64,000 bases of DNA, taken from positions 62,001 to 126,000 of the forward strand of contig NZ_JAMJWG010000013.1 in assembly GCF_024435355.1 (NCBI RefSeq). The letters are read 5' to 3'. Shown piece by piece: positions 1-7,434 of the stretch. The DNA is from Streptomyces odontomachi (GTDB taxonomy: Bacteria > Actinomycetota > Actinomycetes > Streptomycetales > Streptomycetaceae). Each line of letters opens with the position of its first letter. Positions within the stretch are counted from its first letter, which is position 1. The notes under the pieces were generated by a model. It did not search any database, was not told the DNA's origin, and was given only the letters and a program-made list of their open reading frames with translations. Position numbers and translations under genes: made by a program.

Positions 1-663
1 TGATGGTGGCGGTGGTGCCCTCGGCCACGACGTTTCGTCCTCTCCCCGTTCGATGTGGCTGTGTCGTTGGTGCCTGCGCCCGCAGTGTGCCCGCCCTCGG
101 TGTGGAGGGGTCCGTGCCGCGTCGGCACGGGCGCTCGTGCCTGCGGCGTGTGGGTGGACGGGTGCCTGTGTCCTGCGACGGTGTCGTGCGGTGCGTGCGG
201 TGCGTGCGGTGGACTGTGGTGTGGTGCGCGCGGTGGACTGCGGTGCGGTGGGTGTGCGGCTGCGTGCGTGAAAAGGTGCTTCACCTCTGCATGTGGTGCA
301 TGTGGTGCATGTGGTGCGTGTGGTGCGTGTGTCTGGTGCGCGTGGTGGGTGCGGGGGCCGGGTGGCGGCCGGCGGGGTGCGGGTGTGCGCCGGTGCGCTC
401 GGCTCCGACCGGCCCGACGGACCGGCCACCTGTTCGCTGACCCGTCCGCTTGCGTCACTCTGTCGCATCCGGACCGTTCGCTACTAGGCACCTTCGTACA
501 TCGTTCATGCCCGGAGCGTGACGATTTGAACATCAACGGTCACCATCCGTGGAGAATTCGACGAAACTCTGGGGCGCCAGGCGCGTGTGTCGATCAGTGA
601 GGCGCGTTTCACTCAGTGATACGGGCGCCCTGAGCTGCCGAGCGGTCTGAGAGAATTGGCCAT
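1..663. other. Non-coding G/T-rich region upstream of the his operon
   Basis: I find no convincing gene here. The + strand is strongly enriched in G and T (runs of GGTG and TGCGTG between about 180 and 360), and the open frames that cross it translate into Cys/Gly/Val or Arg-rich low-complexity sequence. A small stem AGGTG-CTT-CACCT lies near 275-286. The last 150 bases are more balanced and should hold the hisD promoter, but I could not fix -35/-10 boxes with confidence. Confidence 0.6.
288..332 (+). repeat. Five 9-bp tandem repeats (TGCATGTGG type)
   Basis: Three exact copies of TGCATGTGG (288-314) are followed by TGCGTGTGG and TGCGTGTGT (315-332). The array lies in the G/T-rich region upstream of hisD, and similar but less regular GGTGCG motifs extend on both sides. 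A length-variable microsatellite-like tract is the simplest reading. Confidence 0.8.
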
Positions 664-1986
664 GTGATCTCCCGAATCGATCTGCGCGGTGACGCCCTTC
701 CTGACGGCGACGCCCTGCGCGACCTGCTGCCACGAGCCGAGTTCGACGTCGAGGCCGCCCTGGAGAAGGTGCGGCCCATCTGCGAGGACGTGCATCATCG
801 CGGTTCGGCAGCGGTCATCGACTGGGGCGAGAAGTTCGACGGGGTCCGCCCGGAGAGCCTGCGGGTGCCGGCGAAGGAGATCGAGAAGGCCCTGGCCGAT
901 CTGGACCCGGCCGTGCGCGCCGCCCTGGAGGAGTCCATCGCGCGGGCCCGTCGCGTCCACCGCGACCAGCGCCGCGCCGCCGTCACCACCCAGGTCGTGC
1001 CCGGCGGCACGGTCACCGAGAAGTGGGTGCCGGTCGACCGCGTCGGCCTCTACGTGCCCGGCGGCCGGTCCGTCTACCCGTCCTCCGTGGTGATGAACGT
1101 GGTCCCCGCGCAGGAAGCCGGTGTGACCGCCGTCGCCGTCGCCTCGCCGCCGCAGAGCGAGTTCGACGGCCTGCCGCACCCGACGATCCTCGCCGCGTGC
1201 GCCCTGCTCGGCGTCGACGAGGTCTACGCTGCCGGCGGCGCCCAGGCGGTCGCCATGTTCGCCTACGGCACCGCTGACTGCCCTCAGGTGGACCTGGTCA
1301 CCGGCCCCGGAAACATCTACGTGGCCGCCGCCAAGCGCCTCCTCAAGGGCCGCATCGGCATCGACGCCGAGGCGGGACCCACCGAGATCGCCATCCTCGC
1401 GGACGCCACCGCAGACCCGGTGCACGTCGCCGCCGACCTGATCAGCCAGGCCGAGCACGACCCGCTGGCCGCCGCCGTCCTGGTCACCGACGCCACCGAG
1501 CTGGCCGACGCCGTCGAGCGCGAACTGGCGCCCCAGGTCGCCGCCAGCAAGCACGTCAAGGACCGCATCGAGCCCGCGCTGGCCGGCAGGCAGTCCGCGA
1601 TCGTGCTGGTCGACGGCCTGACGGAGGGCCTGCGCGTGGTCGACGCCTACGCCGCCGAGCACCTGGAGATCCAGACCGCCGACGCCGTGGCCGTCGCCCA
1701 GCGGGTCCGCAACGCCGGCGCGATCTTCGTCGGCCCCTGGTCACCGGTGTCCCTGGGCGACTACTGCGCCGGGTCCAACCACGTGCTGCCCACCGGAGGC
1801 TGCGCCTGCCACTCCTCGGGCCTGTCCGTGCAGTCCTTCCTGCGCGGCATCCACATCGTCGACTACACCCGGCAGGCGCTGGCCGACGTCGCCCACCACG
1901 TGGTGACGCTCGCCGAGGCGGAGGACCTGCCCGCCCACGGCGCGGCCATCAAGGCAAGGTTCGAATGGAAGGTGCCCACCGAGTGA
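664..1986 (+). CDS. hisD: Histidinol dehydrogenase
   Basis: Oxidises L-histidinol to L-histidine in two NAD+-dependent steps, the last reactions of histidine synthesis. The 440-residue product has the usual full length. Expected zinc ligands are visible as Gln262 and His265 (SQAEHDP), Asp366 (GDYCAGSNH) and His425, and the catalytic pair as Glu332-His333 (YAAEHLEIQ). I chose GTG 664, which begins MISRIDLRGD; the ATG two bases upstream is followed at once by TGA and cannot be used. No clear Shine-Dalgarno is visible, so the mRNA may be leaderless. It is the first gene of the his operon, and its stop overlaps the hisC start (GTGA). Confidence 0.97.
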   Translation: MISRIDLRGDALPDGDALRDLLPRAEFDVEAALEKVRPICEDVHHRGSAAVIDWGEKFDGVRPESLRVPAKEIEKALADLDPAVRAALEESIARARRVHRDQRRAAVTTQVVPGGTVTEKWVPVDRVGLYVPGGRSVYPSSVVMNVVPAQEAGVTAVAVASPPQSEFDGLPHPTILAACALLGVDEVYAAGGAQAVAMFAYGTADCPQVDLVTGPGNIYVAAAKRLLKGRIGIDAEAGPTEIAILADATADPVHVAADLISQAEHDPLAAAVLVTDATELADAVERELAPQVAASKHVKDRIEPALAGRQSAIVLVDGLTEGLRVVDAYAAEHLEIQTADAVAVAQRVRNAGAIFVGPWSPVSLGDYCAGSNHVLPTGGCACHSSGLSVQSFLRGIHIVDYTRQALADVAHHVVTLAEAEDLPAHGAAIKARFEWKVPTE

Positions 1987-3149
1987 CCAGCGACGCCACC
2001 ACCGGCGCCCCGGCCGGCGCCGCCCGCGTGACGCACATCGACGACCTCCCGGTACGCGACGAGCTGCGCGGCCAGTCCCCCTACGGGGCACCCCAGCTGG
2101 ACGTCCCCGTGCGGCTGAACACCAACGAGAACCCCTACCCGCTGCCCGGGCCGCTCGTCGAGCGCATCGCCGAGCGGGTACGCGAGGTCGCCCGCGACCT
2201 CAACCGCTACCCGGACCGCGACGCGATCGCGCTGCGCACCGGGCTCGCCGACTACCTGAACCGCACCGGCGGCGTCGAGCTCGGCGTCGAGCAGGTCTGG
2301 GCGGCCAACGGCTCGAACGAGGTCATCCAGCAGCTGTTGCAGACGTTCGGCGGCCCCGGGCGCAGCGCCATCGGCTTCGAGCCGTCGTACTCGATGCACA
2401 GCCTGATCGCCCGCGGCACCGGCACCCGCTGGATCGCCGGACCCCGCGAGGCCGACTTCACCATCGACGTCGAGGCCGCCACCCGAGCCATCGCCGAACA
2501 CCGCCCGGACGTGGTCTTCGTCACCACTCCGAACAACCCGACCGGCAACGCGGTCCCCGCCGAGACGATCGTCGCGCTCTACGAGGCCGCACAGCGCGCC
2601 AAGCCGTCGATGGTGATCGTCGACGAGGCGTACGTCGAGTTCAGCCACGGCACCTCGCTGCTGCCGCTGCTCGCCGGCCGGCCGCACCTGGTCGTCTCGC
2701 GCACCATGTCGAAGGCGTTCGGTGCGGCCGGGCTCCGGCTCGGCTACCTGGCCGCCGACCCGGCGGTCGTCGACGCCGTCCAGCTGGTGCGGTTGCCGTA
2801 CCACCTCTCGGCCGTCACCCAGGCCACCGCGCTCGCCGCCCTGGAACACACCGACACGCTCCTGAAGTACGTCGAGCAGCTGAAGGCCGAGCGCGACCGG
2901 CTGGTGGCCGAGCTGCGTACGATCGGCTACGAGGTGACCACGTCGGACGCGAACTTCGTGCAGTTCGGCCGCTTCGAGGGGCCCGGTGGAGCGCACGCCG
3001 CCTGGCAGCGCATCCTCGAGAGAGGCGTCCTGATCAGGGACAACGGCGTACCCGGCTGGCTGCGCGTCTCGGCAGGCACCCCCAAGGAGAACGACGCGTT
3101 CCTCGACGCGGCGCGCGATCTGATCAAGGAGCAGGAGCACAACGGATGA
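1983..3149 (+). CDS. hisC: Histidinol-phosphate aminotransferase
   Basis: PLP-dependent class I/II aminotransferase converting imidazole-acetol phosphate and glutamate to L-histidinol phosphate. The LNTNENPYP motif near the N terminus, NNPTGN, the VDEAYVEF Asp block and the PLP Lys244 in SRTMSKAFG are all present; 388 residues is a normal length. GTG 1983 overlaps the hisD stop and is preceded by GGAAGG at proper spacing; an in-frame ATG at 1965 lies inside hisD and is less likely. Its TGA overlaps an ATG (ATGA, 3146-3149) that opens the first copy of the 110-bp repeat and not hisB itself. Confidence 0.97.
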   Translation: MTSDATTGAPAGAARVTHIDDLPVRDELRGQSPYGAPQLDVPVRLNTNENPYPLPGPLVERIAERVREVARDLNRYPDRDAIALRTGLADYLNRTGGVELGVEQVWAANGSNEVIQQLLQTFGGPGRSAIGFEPSYSMHSLIARGTGTRWIAGPREADFTIDVEAATRAIAEHRPDVVFVTTPNNPTGNAVPAETIVALYEAAQRAKPSMVIVDEAYVEFSHGTSLLPLLAGRPHLVVSRTMSKAFGAAGLRLGYLAADPAVVDAVQLVRLPYHLSAVTQATALAALEHTDTLLKYVEQLKAERDRLVAELRTIGYEVTTSDANFVQFGRFEGPGGAHAAWQRILERGVLIRDNGVPGWLRVSAGTPKENDAFLDAARDLIKEQEHNG

Positions 3150-3259
3150 CCCGCATCGGACGCGTACTGCATGTCCCGGGGGGCACCCCCCGGACCCCCG
3201 GCCGATCGCGTGGCGACGGTTCGGCGGGACGGCGAGCCGCACAAGGAGACCCCCGATGA
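3146..3259 (+). CDS. 37-codon mini-ORF in repeat unit 1, starting like HisB
   Basis: ATG 3146 overlaps the hisC stop (ATGA). The frame reads MTRIGRV, identical to the HisB start, then continues into Pro/Gly/Arg-rich sequence and stops at TGA 3257-3259, which overlaps the ATG of the next unit. I doubt the peptide is functional; the ATGA couplings at both ends make translation itself plausible, so that ribosomes could be passed along toward hisB. This is inference from the overlap geometry only. Confidence 0.3.
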   Translation: MTRIGRVLHVPGGTPRTPGRSRGDGSAGRRAAQGDPR

Positions 3260-3369
3260 CCCGCATCGGACGCGTACTGCATGTCCCGGGGGGCACCCCC
3301 CGGACCCCCGGCCCATCGCGTGGCGACGGTTCGGCGGGACGGCGAGCCGCACAAGGAGACCCCCGATGA
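3256..3369 (+). CDS. 37-codon mini-ORF in repeat unit 2, coupled to hisB
   Basis: A near copy of the preceding mini-ORF (one substitution, Arg to Pro at codon 20). It has its own AAGGAG ribosome binding site in unit 1, and its TGA (3367-3369) overlaps the hisB ATG at 3366. Probably not a functional peptide. It may be a translational coupling step produced by the tandem duplication. Confidence 0.3.
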   Translation: MTRIGRVLHVPGGTPRTPGPSRGDGSAGRRAAQGDPR

Positions 3370-3959
3370 CCCGCATCGGACGCGTGGAGCGCAGCACCAA
3401 GGAAACCTCGACGGTCGTCGAGATCGACCTCGACGGCACCGGTCAGGTCGCCGTCTCGACCGGTGTCGGCTTCTACGACCACATGCTCGACCAGCTCGGC
3501 CGGCACGGTCTGTTCGACCTGACCGTGAAGACCGAGGGCGACCTGCACATCGACTCGCACCACACCATCGAGGACACCGCACTCGCCCTCGGTGCCGCCT
3601 TCAAGCAGGCGCTCGGCGACAAGGTGGGCATCTACCGCTTCGGCAACTGCACGGTTCCCCTGGACGAGTCGCTCGCCCAGGTCACCGTCGACCTCTCCGG
3701 TCGCCCCTACCTGGTGCACACCGAGCCGGACAACATGGCGCCGATGATCGGCTCCTACGACACCACCATGACCCGGCACATCCTGGAGTCGTTCGTCGCG
3801 CAGGCGCAGGTCGCGCTGCACGTCCACGTGCCCTACGGGCGTAACGCCCACCACATCGTGGAGTGCCAGTTCAAGGCGCTGGCCCGGGCGCTGCGGTATG
3901 CCAGCGAGCGTGACCCGCGGGCCGCGGGCATCCTCCCCTCGACGAAGGGCGCCCTGTAG
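3366..3959 (+). CDS. hisB: Imidazoleglycerol-phosphate dehydratase
   Basis: Dehydrates imidazole glycerol phosphate to imidazole acetol phosphate. The 197-residue product is the monofunctional actinobacterial form without a phosphatase domain. Metal-binding His/Glu motifs DHMLDQLGRHG, HHTIEDT and HHIVECQFKA are intact. ATG 3366 is preceded by AAGGAG inside repeat unit 2; upstream ATGs at 3256 and 3146 are copies of this start but run out of frame into stops, because the 110-bp unit is not a multiple of three. The histidinol-phosphate phosphatase is not encoded in this window. Confidence 0.97.
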   Translation: MTRIGRVERSTKETSTVVEIDLDGTGQVAVSTGVGFYDHMLDQLGRHGLFDLTVKTEGDLHIDSHHTIEDTALALGAAFKQALGDKVGIYRFGNCTVPLDESLAQVTVDLSGRPYLVHTEPDNMAPMIGSYDTTMTRHILESFVAQAQVALHVHVPYGRNAHHIVECQFKALARALRYASERDPRAAGILPSTKGAL

Positions 3960-3961
3960 CC

Positions 3962-4126
3962 ATGAACGCCGGATCCACCGCACTGATCGTCCTCGGCCTC
4001 TTCTTCGTCGGCGGGATCATCTCCTTCGTGAAGCAGGGCATGCCGAAGGGCCTCATCGTGCTGGTCTCGCTCGGCTCGGTGGCCTGCCTGGTCCTCGGCT
4101 TCATGCGGCTGGAGGTGGGGAGTTGA
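3962..4126 (+). CDS. 54-residue membrane protein between hisB and hisH
   Basis: ATG 3962 lies two bases after the hisB stop, and the frame ends at TGA 4124-4126, overlapping the TTG start of hisH. The product has two hydrophobic segments (roughly residues 6-22 and 30-48) separated by a short basic turn (KQGMPKG), so it is probably a two-pass membrane hairpin. I do not recognise a family with a known function. Tight packing and the overlap with hisH argue that it is a real, co-translated gene. Nothing in the sequence shows a role in histidine synthesis. Confidence 0.75.
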   Translation: MNAGSTALIVLGLFFVGGIISFVKQGMPKGLIVLVSLGSVACLVLGFMRLEVGS

Positions 4127-4764
4127 CCGCAGCCAAGAACGTCGTGGTCTTCGACTACGGCTTCGGCAACGTGCGCTCCGCGGAGCGTGCCGTGGCCCGC
4201 GCCGGAGCCGACGTCGAGATCACCCGCGACTACGACAAGGCGATGAACGCCGACGGCCTCGTCGTCCCCGGCGTCGGCGCCTTCGCGGCCTGCATGAAGG
4301 GCCTGACGGAGGTGCGCGGCGACTGGATCGTCGGGCGGCGCCTGGCCGGCGGGCGCCCCGTGCTGGGCATCTGCGTCGGCATGCAGATCCTGTTCGCCAG
4401 CGGCATCGAGCACGGCGTGCAGACCGAGGGCCTGGCCGAGTGGCCCGGCACCGTCGAGCCGTTGCAGGCCGACGTGGTCCCGCACATGGGATGGAACACC
4501 GTCGAGTCACCCGAGGACTCCCGGCTCTTCGCCGGCCTCGACCCGGAGGACCGCTTCTACTTCGTGCACTCCTACGCCGTCCAGCACTGGACCCTGGAAA
4601 CCGTGAACCCGGCGATGCGCGCCCCCCAGGTCACCTGGTCGACCCATGGCGCGCCCTTCGTGGCCGCCGTGGAGAACGGCCCGCTGTCGGCCACCCAGTT
4701 CCACCCCGAGAAGTCCGGCGACGCCGGAGCCCAGCTGCTGACCAACTGGATCGAGACCCTGTGA
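4123..4764 (+). CDS. hisH: Imidazole glycerol phosphate synthase, glutaminase subunit
   Basis: Class I glutamine amidotransferase that supplies ammonia to HisF. The catalytic triad is visible as Cys84 (LGICVGMQ), His194 and Glu196 (QFHPEKSG). The start is TTG 4123, preceded by GGAGG at 4111-4115 and overlapping the stop of the small membrane gene; it gives MTAAKNVVVFDYGFGNVRS, the family's normal N terminus, and 213 residues. Longer in-frame starts would run back into hisB. It works as a heterodimer with HisF, encoded three genes downstream. Confidence 0.96.
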   Translation: MTAAKNVVVFDYGFGNVRSAERAVARAGADVEITRDYDKAMNADGLVVPGVGAFAACMKGLTEVRGDWIVGRRLAGGRPVLGICVGMQILFASGIEHGVQTEGLAEWPGTVEPLQADVVPHMGWNTVESPEDSRLFAGLDPEDRFYFVHSYAVQHWTLETVNPAMRAPQVTWSTHGAPFVAAVENGPLSATQFHPEKSGDAGAQLLTNWIETL

Positions 4765-4766
4765 CC

Positions 4767-5513
4767 ATGGCCGAGACCCGTACGCTCGAACTCCTCCCCG
4801 CCGTCGACGTCCGCGACGGGCAGGCCGTGCGCCTCGTGCACGGCGAGTCCGGCACCGAGACGTCCTACGGCTCCCCCCTGGAGGCCGCTCTGGCCTGGCA
4901 GCGCGCCGGCGCCGAGTGGCTGCACCTCGTCGACCTGGACGCCGCGTTCGGCACCGGCGACAACCGTGCGCTGGTCGCCGAGGTCACCCGCGCGATGGAC
5001 ATCAAGGTCGAGCTGTCCGGCGGCATCCGCGACGACGACACCCTCGCCGCCGCGCTCGCCACCGGCTGCACCCGGGTCAACCTGGGCACCGCCGCGCTGG
5101 AGACCCCGGAATGGGTCGCCAAGGTCATCGCCGAACACGGCGACCGGATCGCCGTCGGCCTCGACGTGCGCGGCAGGACCCTGCGCGGCCGTGGCTGGAC
5201 CCGCGACGGCGGCGACCTCTTCGAGACGCTCCACCGGCTCGACACAGAGGGCTGCGCCCGGTACGTGGTCACCGACATCGCCAAGGACGGCACCCTCAAG
5301 GGTCCGAACCTGGAACTGCTGCGTTCGGTGTGTGAAGCAACGGACCGGCCCGTGGTGGCCTCCGGAGGCGTCTCGTCCCTGGATGACCTGCGGGCCATCG
5401 CCGCGCTGGTGCCCGCGGGCGTGGAGGGCGCCATCGTCGGCAAGGCCCTGTACGCGAAGGCGTTCACCCTGGAGGAGGCCCTGGAGACGGTGGCCGGGAC
5501 GGGGGCGTCATGA
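4767..5513 (+). CDS. priA: Phosphoribosyl isomerase A (bifunctional HisA/TrpF)
   Basis: TIM-barrel isomerase. In streptomycetes and mycobacteria PriA acts on both ProFAR (histidine pathway) and phosphoribosyl anthranilate (tryptophan pathway), and no separate trpF lies in the trp region here. The acid/base aspartates of the family correspond to Asp14 (LLPAVDVRDG) and Asp133 (VGLDVRG); the second phosphate-binding half VVASGGVSSLDD is intact. 248 residues. ATG 4767 follows the hisH stop by two bases; an in-frame GTG at 4761 is possible. The stop overlaps the next start (ATGA). Confidence 0.95.
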   Translation: MAETRTLELLPAVDVRDGQAVRLVHGESGTETSYGSPLEAALAWQRAGAEWLHLVDLDAAFGTGDNRALVAEVTRAMDIKVELSGGIRDDDTLAAALATGCTRVNLGTAALETPEWVAKVIAEHGDRIAVGLDVRGRTLRGRGWTRDGGDLFETLHRLDTEGCARYVVTDIAKDGTLKGPNLELLRSVCEATDRPVVASGGVSSLDDLRAIAALVPAGVEGAIVGKALYAKAFTLEEALETVAGTGAS

Positions 5514-5953
5514 CGCAGGACGTGCGGCGGGTGCAGAGCGGCTCGCCCTGGGAGGACAGCATCGGGTTCGCCCGGGCGGTCGCCGCGGGTGACCGTGTCC
5601 TCGTCGGCGGCACCACCTCCTTCAAGGACAGCGTGCTCTACGGCGAGGGCGACCCGTACGAGCAGACCAAGGTCGCCTTCGGTACCGCCCTGGACGCCAT
5701 CGCCGGTTTCGGTCTCGGCATCGACTCCGTCATCCGCACCCGCATGTACCTCACGCACCTCCGTGACGTGGACGAGGCGGGCCGGGCGCACCGGGAACTC
5801 TTCGACGCGGTCCGGCCGGTGTCGACGCTGGTGGTCGTCTCCGGCTTCGTCGACCCGCGCATCCTGGTCGAGGTCGAGCTGGAGGCGTACCGGGGCCCGG
5901 CACCGGCCGGGCAGGAGCAGTCCGCTCCGGCCGAAGGAGGGACGACGGCATGA
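5510..5953 (+). CDS. RidA/YjgF-family protein in the his operon
   Basis: A 147-residue RidA-fold protein (VRTRMYLTHLRDVDEAGR-like core, C-terminal VEVELEAY strand). Classical RidA hydrolyses reactive enamine/imine intermediates using an Arg near position 105. In my hand alignment the equivalent stretch here reads PVSTLVVV, so that Arg appears to be replaced by Val, as in the Rid4-7 subgroups, whose activities are poorly known. It overlaps priA upstream and hisF downstream by four bases each (ATGA), so it is translated with the his genes. The Ala/Pro/Glu-rich tail after residue 128 is probably disordered. Confidence 0.85.
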   Translation: MTQDVRRVQSGSPWEDSIGFARAVAAGDRVLVGGTTSFKDSVLYGEGDPYEQTKVAFGTALDAIAGFGLGIDSVIRTRMYLTHLRDVDEAGRAHRELFDAVRPVSTLVVVSGFVDPRILVEVELEAYRGPAPAGQEQSAPAEGGTTA

Positions 5954-6714
5954 CCCTGGCGGTCCGAGTCATTCCCTGCCTTGACGTGGACGGTGGCCGG
6001 GTCGTCAAGGGCGTCAACTTCCAGAACCTCCGCGATGCGGGCGACCCCGTCGAGATGGCCAAGGTCTACGACGCGGAGGGCGCCGACGAGCTGACGTTCC
6101 TCGACATCACCGCGTCGTCGGGCAACCGCGAGACGACCTACGACGTGGTACGCCGCACCGCCGAGCAGGTCTTCATACCGCTCACCGTGGGCGGCGGCGT
6201 ACGCCGGACCGAGGACGTCGACCGGCTGCTGCGCGCCGGCGCCGACAAGGTCGGCGTGAACACGGCCGCGATCGCCCGCCCCGAGCTGATCCGCGAGATC
6301 GCCGAGCGGTTCGGCCGCCAGGTGCTGGTGCTCTCCGTCGACGCCCGCAGGAACCCGGCGGTCGGCGGCAGCGGCTTCGAGGTGACCACGCACGGCGGCC
6401 GTCGCGGCACCGGCATCGACGCCGTCGACTGGGCGCACCAGGCCGCCGACCTCGGCGCGGGCGAGATCCTGCTCAACTCGATGGACGCCGACGGCACCAA
6501 GGACGGCTACGACGTCGAGATGATCGCCGCCGTCCGCAAGCACGTCACCGTGCCCGTCATCGCCTCCGGGGGAGCCGGCCGGCTGACCGACTTCCCGCCC
6601 GCCGTCACCGCGGGCGCCGACGCGGTCCTCGCCGCCTCCGTCTTCCACTTCGGTGATCTGCGCATCGGCCAGGTCAAGGAGACCCTCCGGGAGGCGGGAC
6701 AGCCGGTGCGGTGA
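5950..6714 (+). CDS. hisF: Imidazole glycerol phosphate synthase, cyclase subunit
   Basis: TIM-barrel subunit that joins PRFAR with HisH-derived ammonia to give imidazole glycerol phosphate and AICAR. Catalytic aspartates are visible in IPCLDVDGGRVVKG (Asp12) and VLSVDARRNP; the phosphate-binding GGGVR and ASGGAG loops are present. 254 residues, normal. It is the last gene of the run and is followed by a strong terminator hairpin. Confidence 0.97.
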   Translation: MTLAVRVIPCLDVDGGRVVKGVNFQNLRDAGDPVEMAKVYDAEGADELTFLDITASSGNRETTYDVVRRTAEQVFIPLTVGGGVRRTEDVDRLLRAGADKVGVNTAAIARPELIREIAERFGRQVLVLSVDARRNPAVGGSGFEVTTHGGRRGTGIDAVDWAHQAADLGAGEILLNSMDADGTKDGYDVEMIAAVRKHVTVPVIASGGAGRLTDFPPAVTAGADAVLAASVFHFGDLRIGQVKETLREAGQPVR

Positions 6715-6730
6715 AGCGGCGTTCCGTGTG

Positions 6731-6757
6731 AGCCCCGGCCACCTGGTGGCCGGGGCT
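6731..6757 (+). terminator. Terminator of the his operon
   Basis: A perfect 12-bp stem (6731-6742 with 6746-6757) with a 3-base loop, starting 16 bases after the hisF stop and followed by TTTC. It separates the his operon from the regulator gene downstream. Confidence 0.85.
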
Positions 6758-6768
6758 TTCGTCTGCGC

Positions 6769-6822
6769 AGAAGCGAAAGGAAACTTGCACAAATAATATT
6801 GCGCAAGTTTTCTTTCGCTTCT
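6769..6822. promoter_or_regulatory. 54-bp imperfect palindrome, probable operator of the ArsR-MFS operon
   Basis: The 54 bases read almost the same on both strands: arms AGAAGCGAAAG / CTTTCGCTTCT and ACTTGC / GCAAGT around an A/T-rich centre (AAATAATATT), with only about four mismatched pairs. The centre is by far the most A/T-rich sequence nearby and may hold the -10 box. It ends 12 bases before the regulator's ATG, so autoregulation by the encoded ArsR-type protein is the natural inference. Confidence 0.75.
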
Positions 6823-6834
6823 AGGGTCAGGGGC

Positions 6835-7422
6835 ATGGCAAGCAAGGAGAACCGCCGGATCGACGATCTGGACACCCTCAAGGCGCTCGCCCATCCGCTG
6901 CGCCTCCAGCTCTACCGGCTGCTGTTCATGGCCGGCTCGGCCACCGCCTCACAGCTCGCCGAGCAGGTCGACGAGGCCGTCTCGCTGGTCAGCTACCACG
7001 TGCGCAAGCTCGCCGCACACGGGCTGATCGAGCAGGCCACCCCGCCCCGCCGGGACGCCCGGGAGCGCTGGTGGCAGCCGGCGTCGGAGGGCGTCTCCAT
7101 CCACGACGAGGACTTCCGGGACGCACCGGAGAAGGTCGCCACCCACCTGGCGGCGTCCCGGCTCTTCCTGGAACAGCGCGCCGCGATGTACCGCACCTTC
7201 CTCGACGAGCGCGCCCACTGGGGTCCGGAGTGGAACAAGGCCGCGTCCGACAGTGAGGCCCTGCTCCAGCTGACCGCCTCCGAGCTGGCGGGTCTGAAGG
7301 AAGAGTTGCTCGCCGTGGTCAGGAAGTACGACGAGCAAGGGCGGGCCCGGGCGGACGCCGGCGCCACCGAAGGCCGCGAGCACGTGGCCCTGCACATGTA
7401 CGGATTCCCGTTCCGCGTCTGA
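6835..7422 (+). CDS. ArsR/helix-turn-helix transcriptional regulator
   Basis: A 195-residue regulator with an N-terminal winged-helix domain (residues about 8-85: LKALAHPLRLQLYRLL, then ASQLAEQVDEAVSLVSYHVRKL as recognition region) and a longer C-terminal helical part. No metal-binding Cys motif of the classical ArsR type is visible, so the signal is more likely an organic ligand. ATG 6835 was chosen because the upstream in-frame TTG 6799 lies inside the palindrome. It is followed after 12 bases by an MFS exporter gene, suggesting a self-regulated efflux pair. Confidence 0.88.
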   Translation: MASKENRRIDDLDTLKALAHPLRLQLYRLLFMAGSATASQLAEQVDEAVSLVSYHVRKLAAHGLIEQATPPRRDARERWWQPASEGVSIHDEDFRDAPEKVATHLAASRLFLEQRAAMYRTFLDERAHWGPEWNKAASDSEALLQLTASELAGLKEELLAVVRKYDEQGRARADAGATEGREHVALHMYGFPFRV

Positions 7423-7434
7423 GAGGACCCGCCC

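Larger units (their letters stand above)
3146..3385 (+). repeat. Two 110-bp tandem repeats plus a 20-bp partial third copy at the hisC-hisB junction
   Basis: Unit 1 spans 3146-3255 and unit 2 spans 3256-3365. They differ at one base only (G3204 versus C3314). Each begins with the 20 bases ATGACCCGCATCGGACGCGT, and the same 20 bases open hisB at 3366-3385, after which the sequences diverge. Each unit contains a strong CCGGGGGG-CA-CCCCCCGG palindrome and ends with AAGGAG about 8 bases before the next ATG. So each unit carries a complete ribosome binding site, and the last one serves hisB. A 90-bp spacer flanked by 20-bp direct repeats could be an inserted element with target duplication that was then tandemly doubled. 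Confidence 0.95.

Noticed and set aside
288..332. CRISPR-like array
   Set aside because: Nine-base direct repeats without spacers are a tandem repeat; no repeat/spacer pattern or cas genes occur anywhere in the window.
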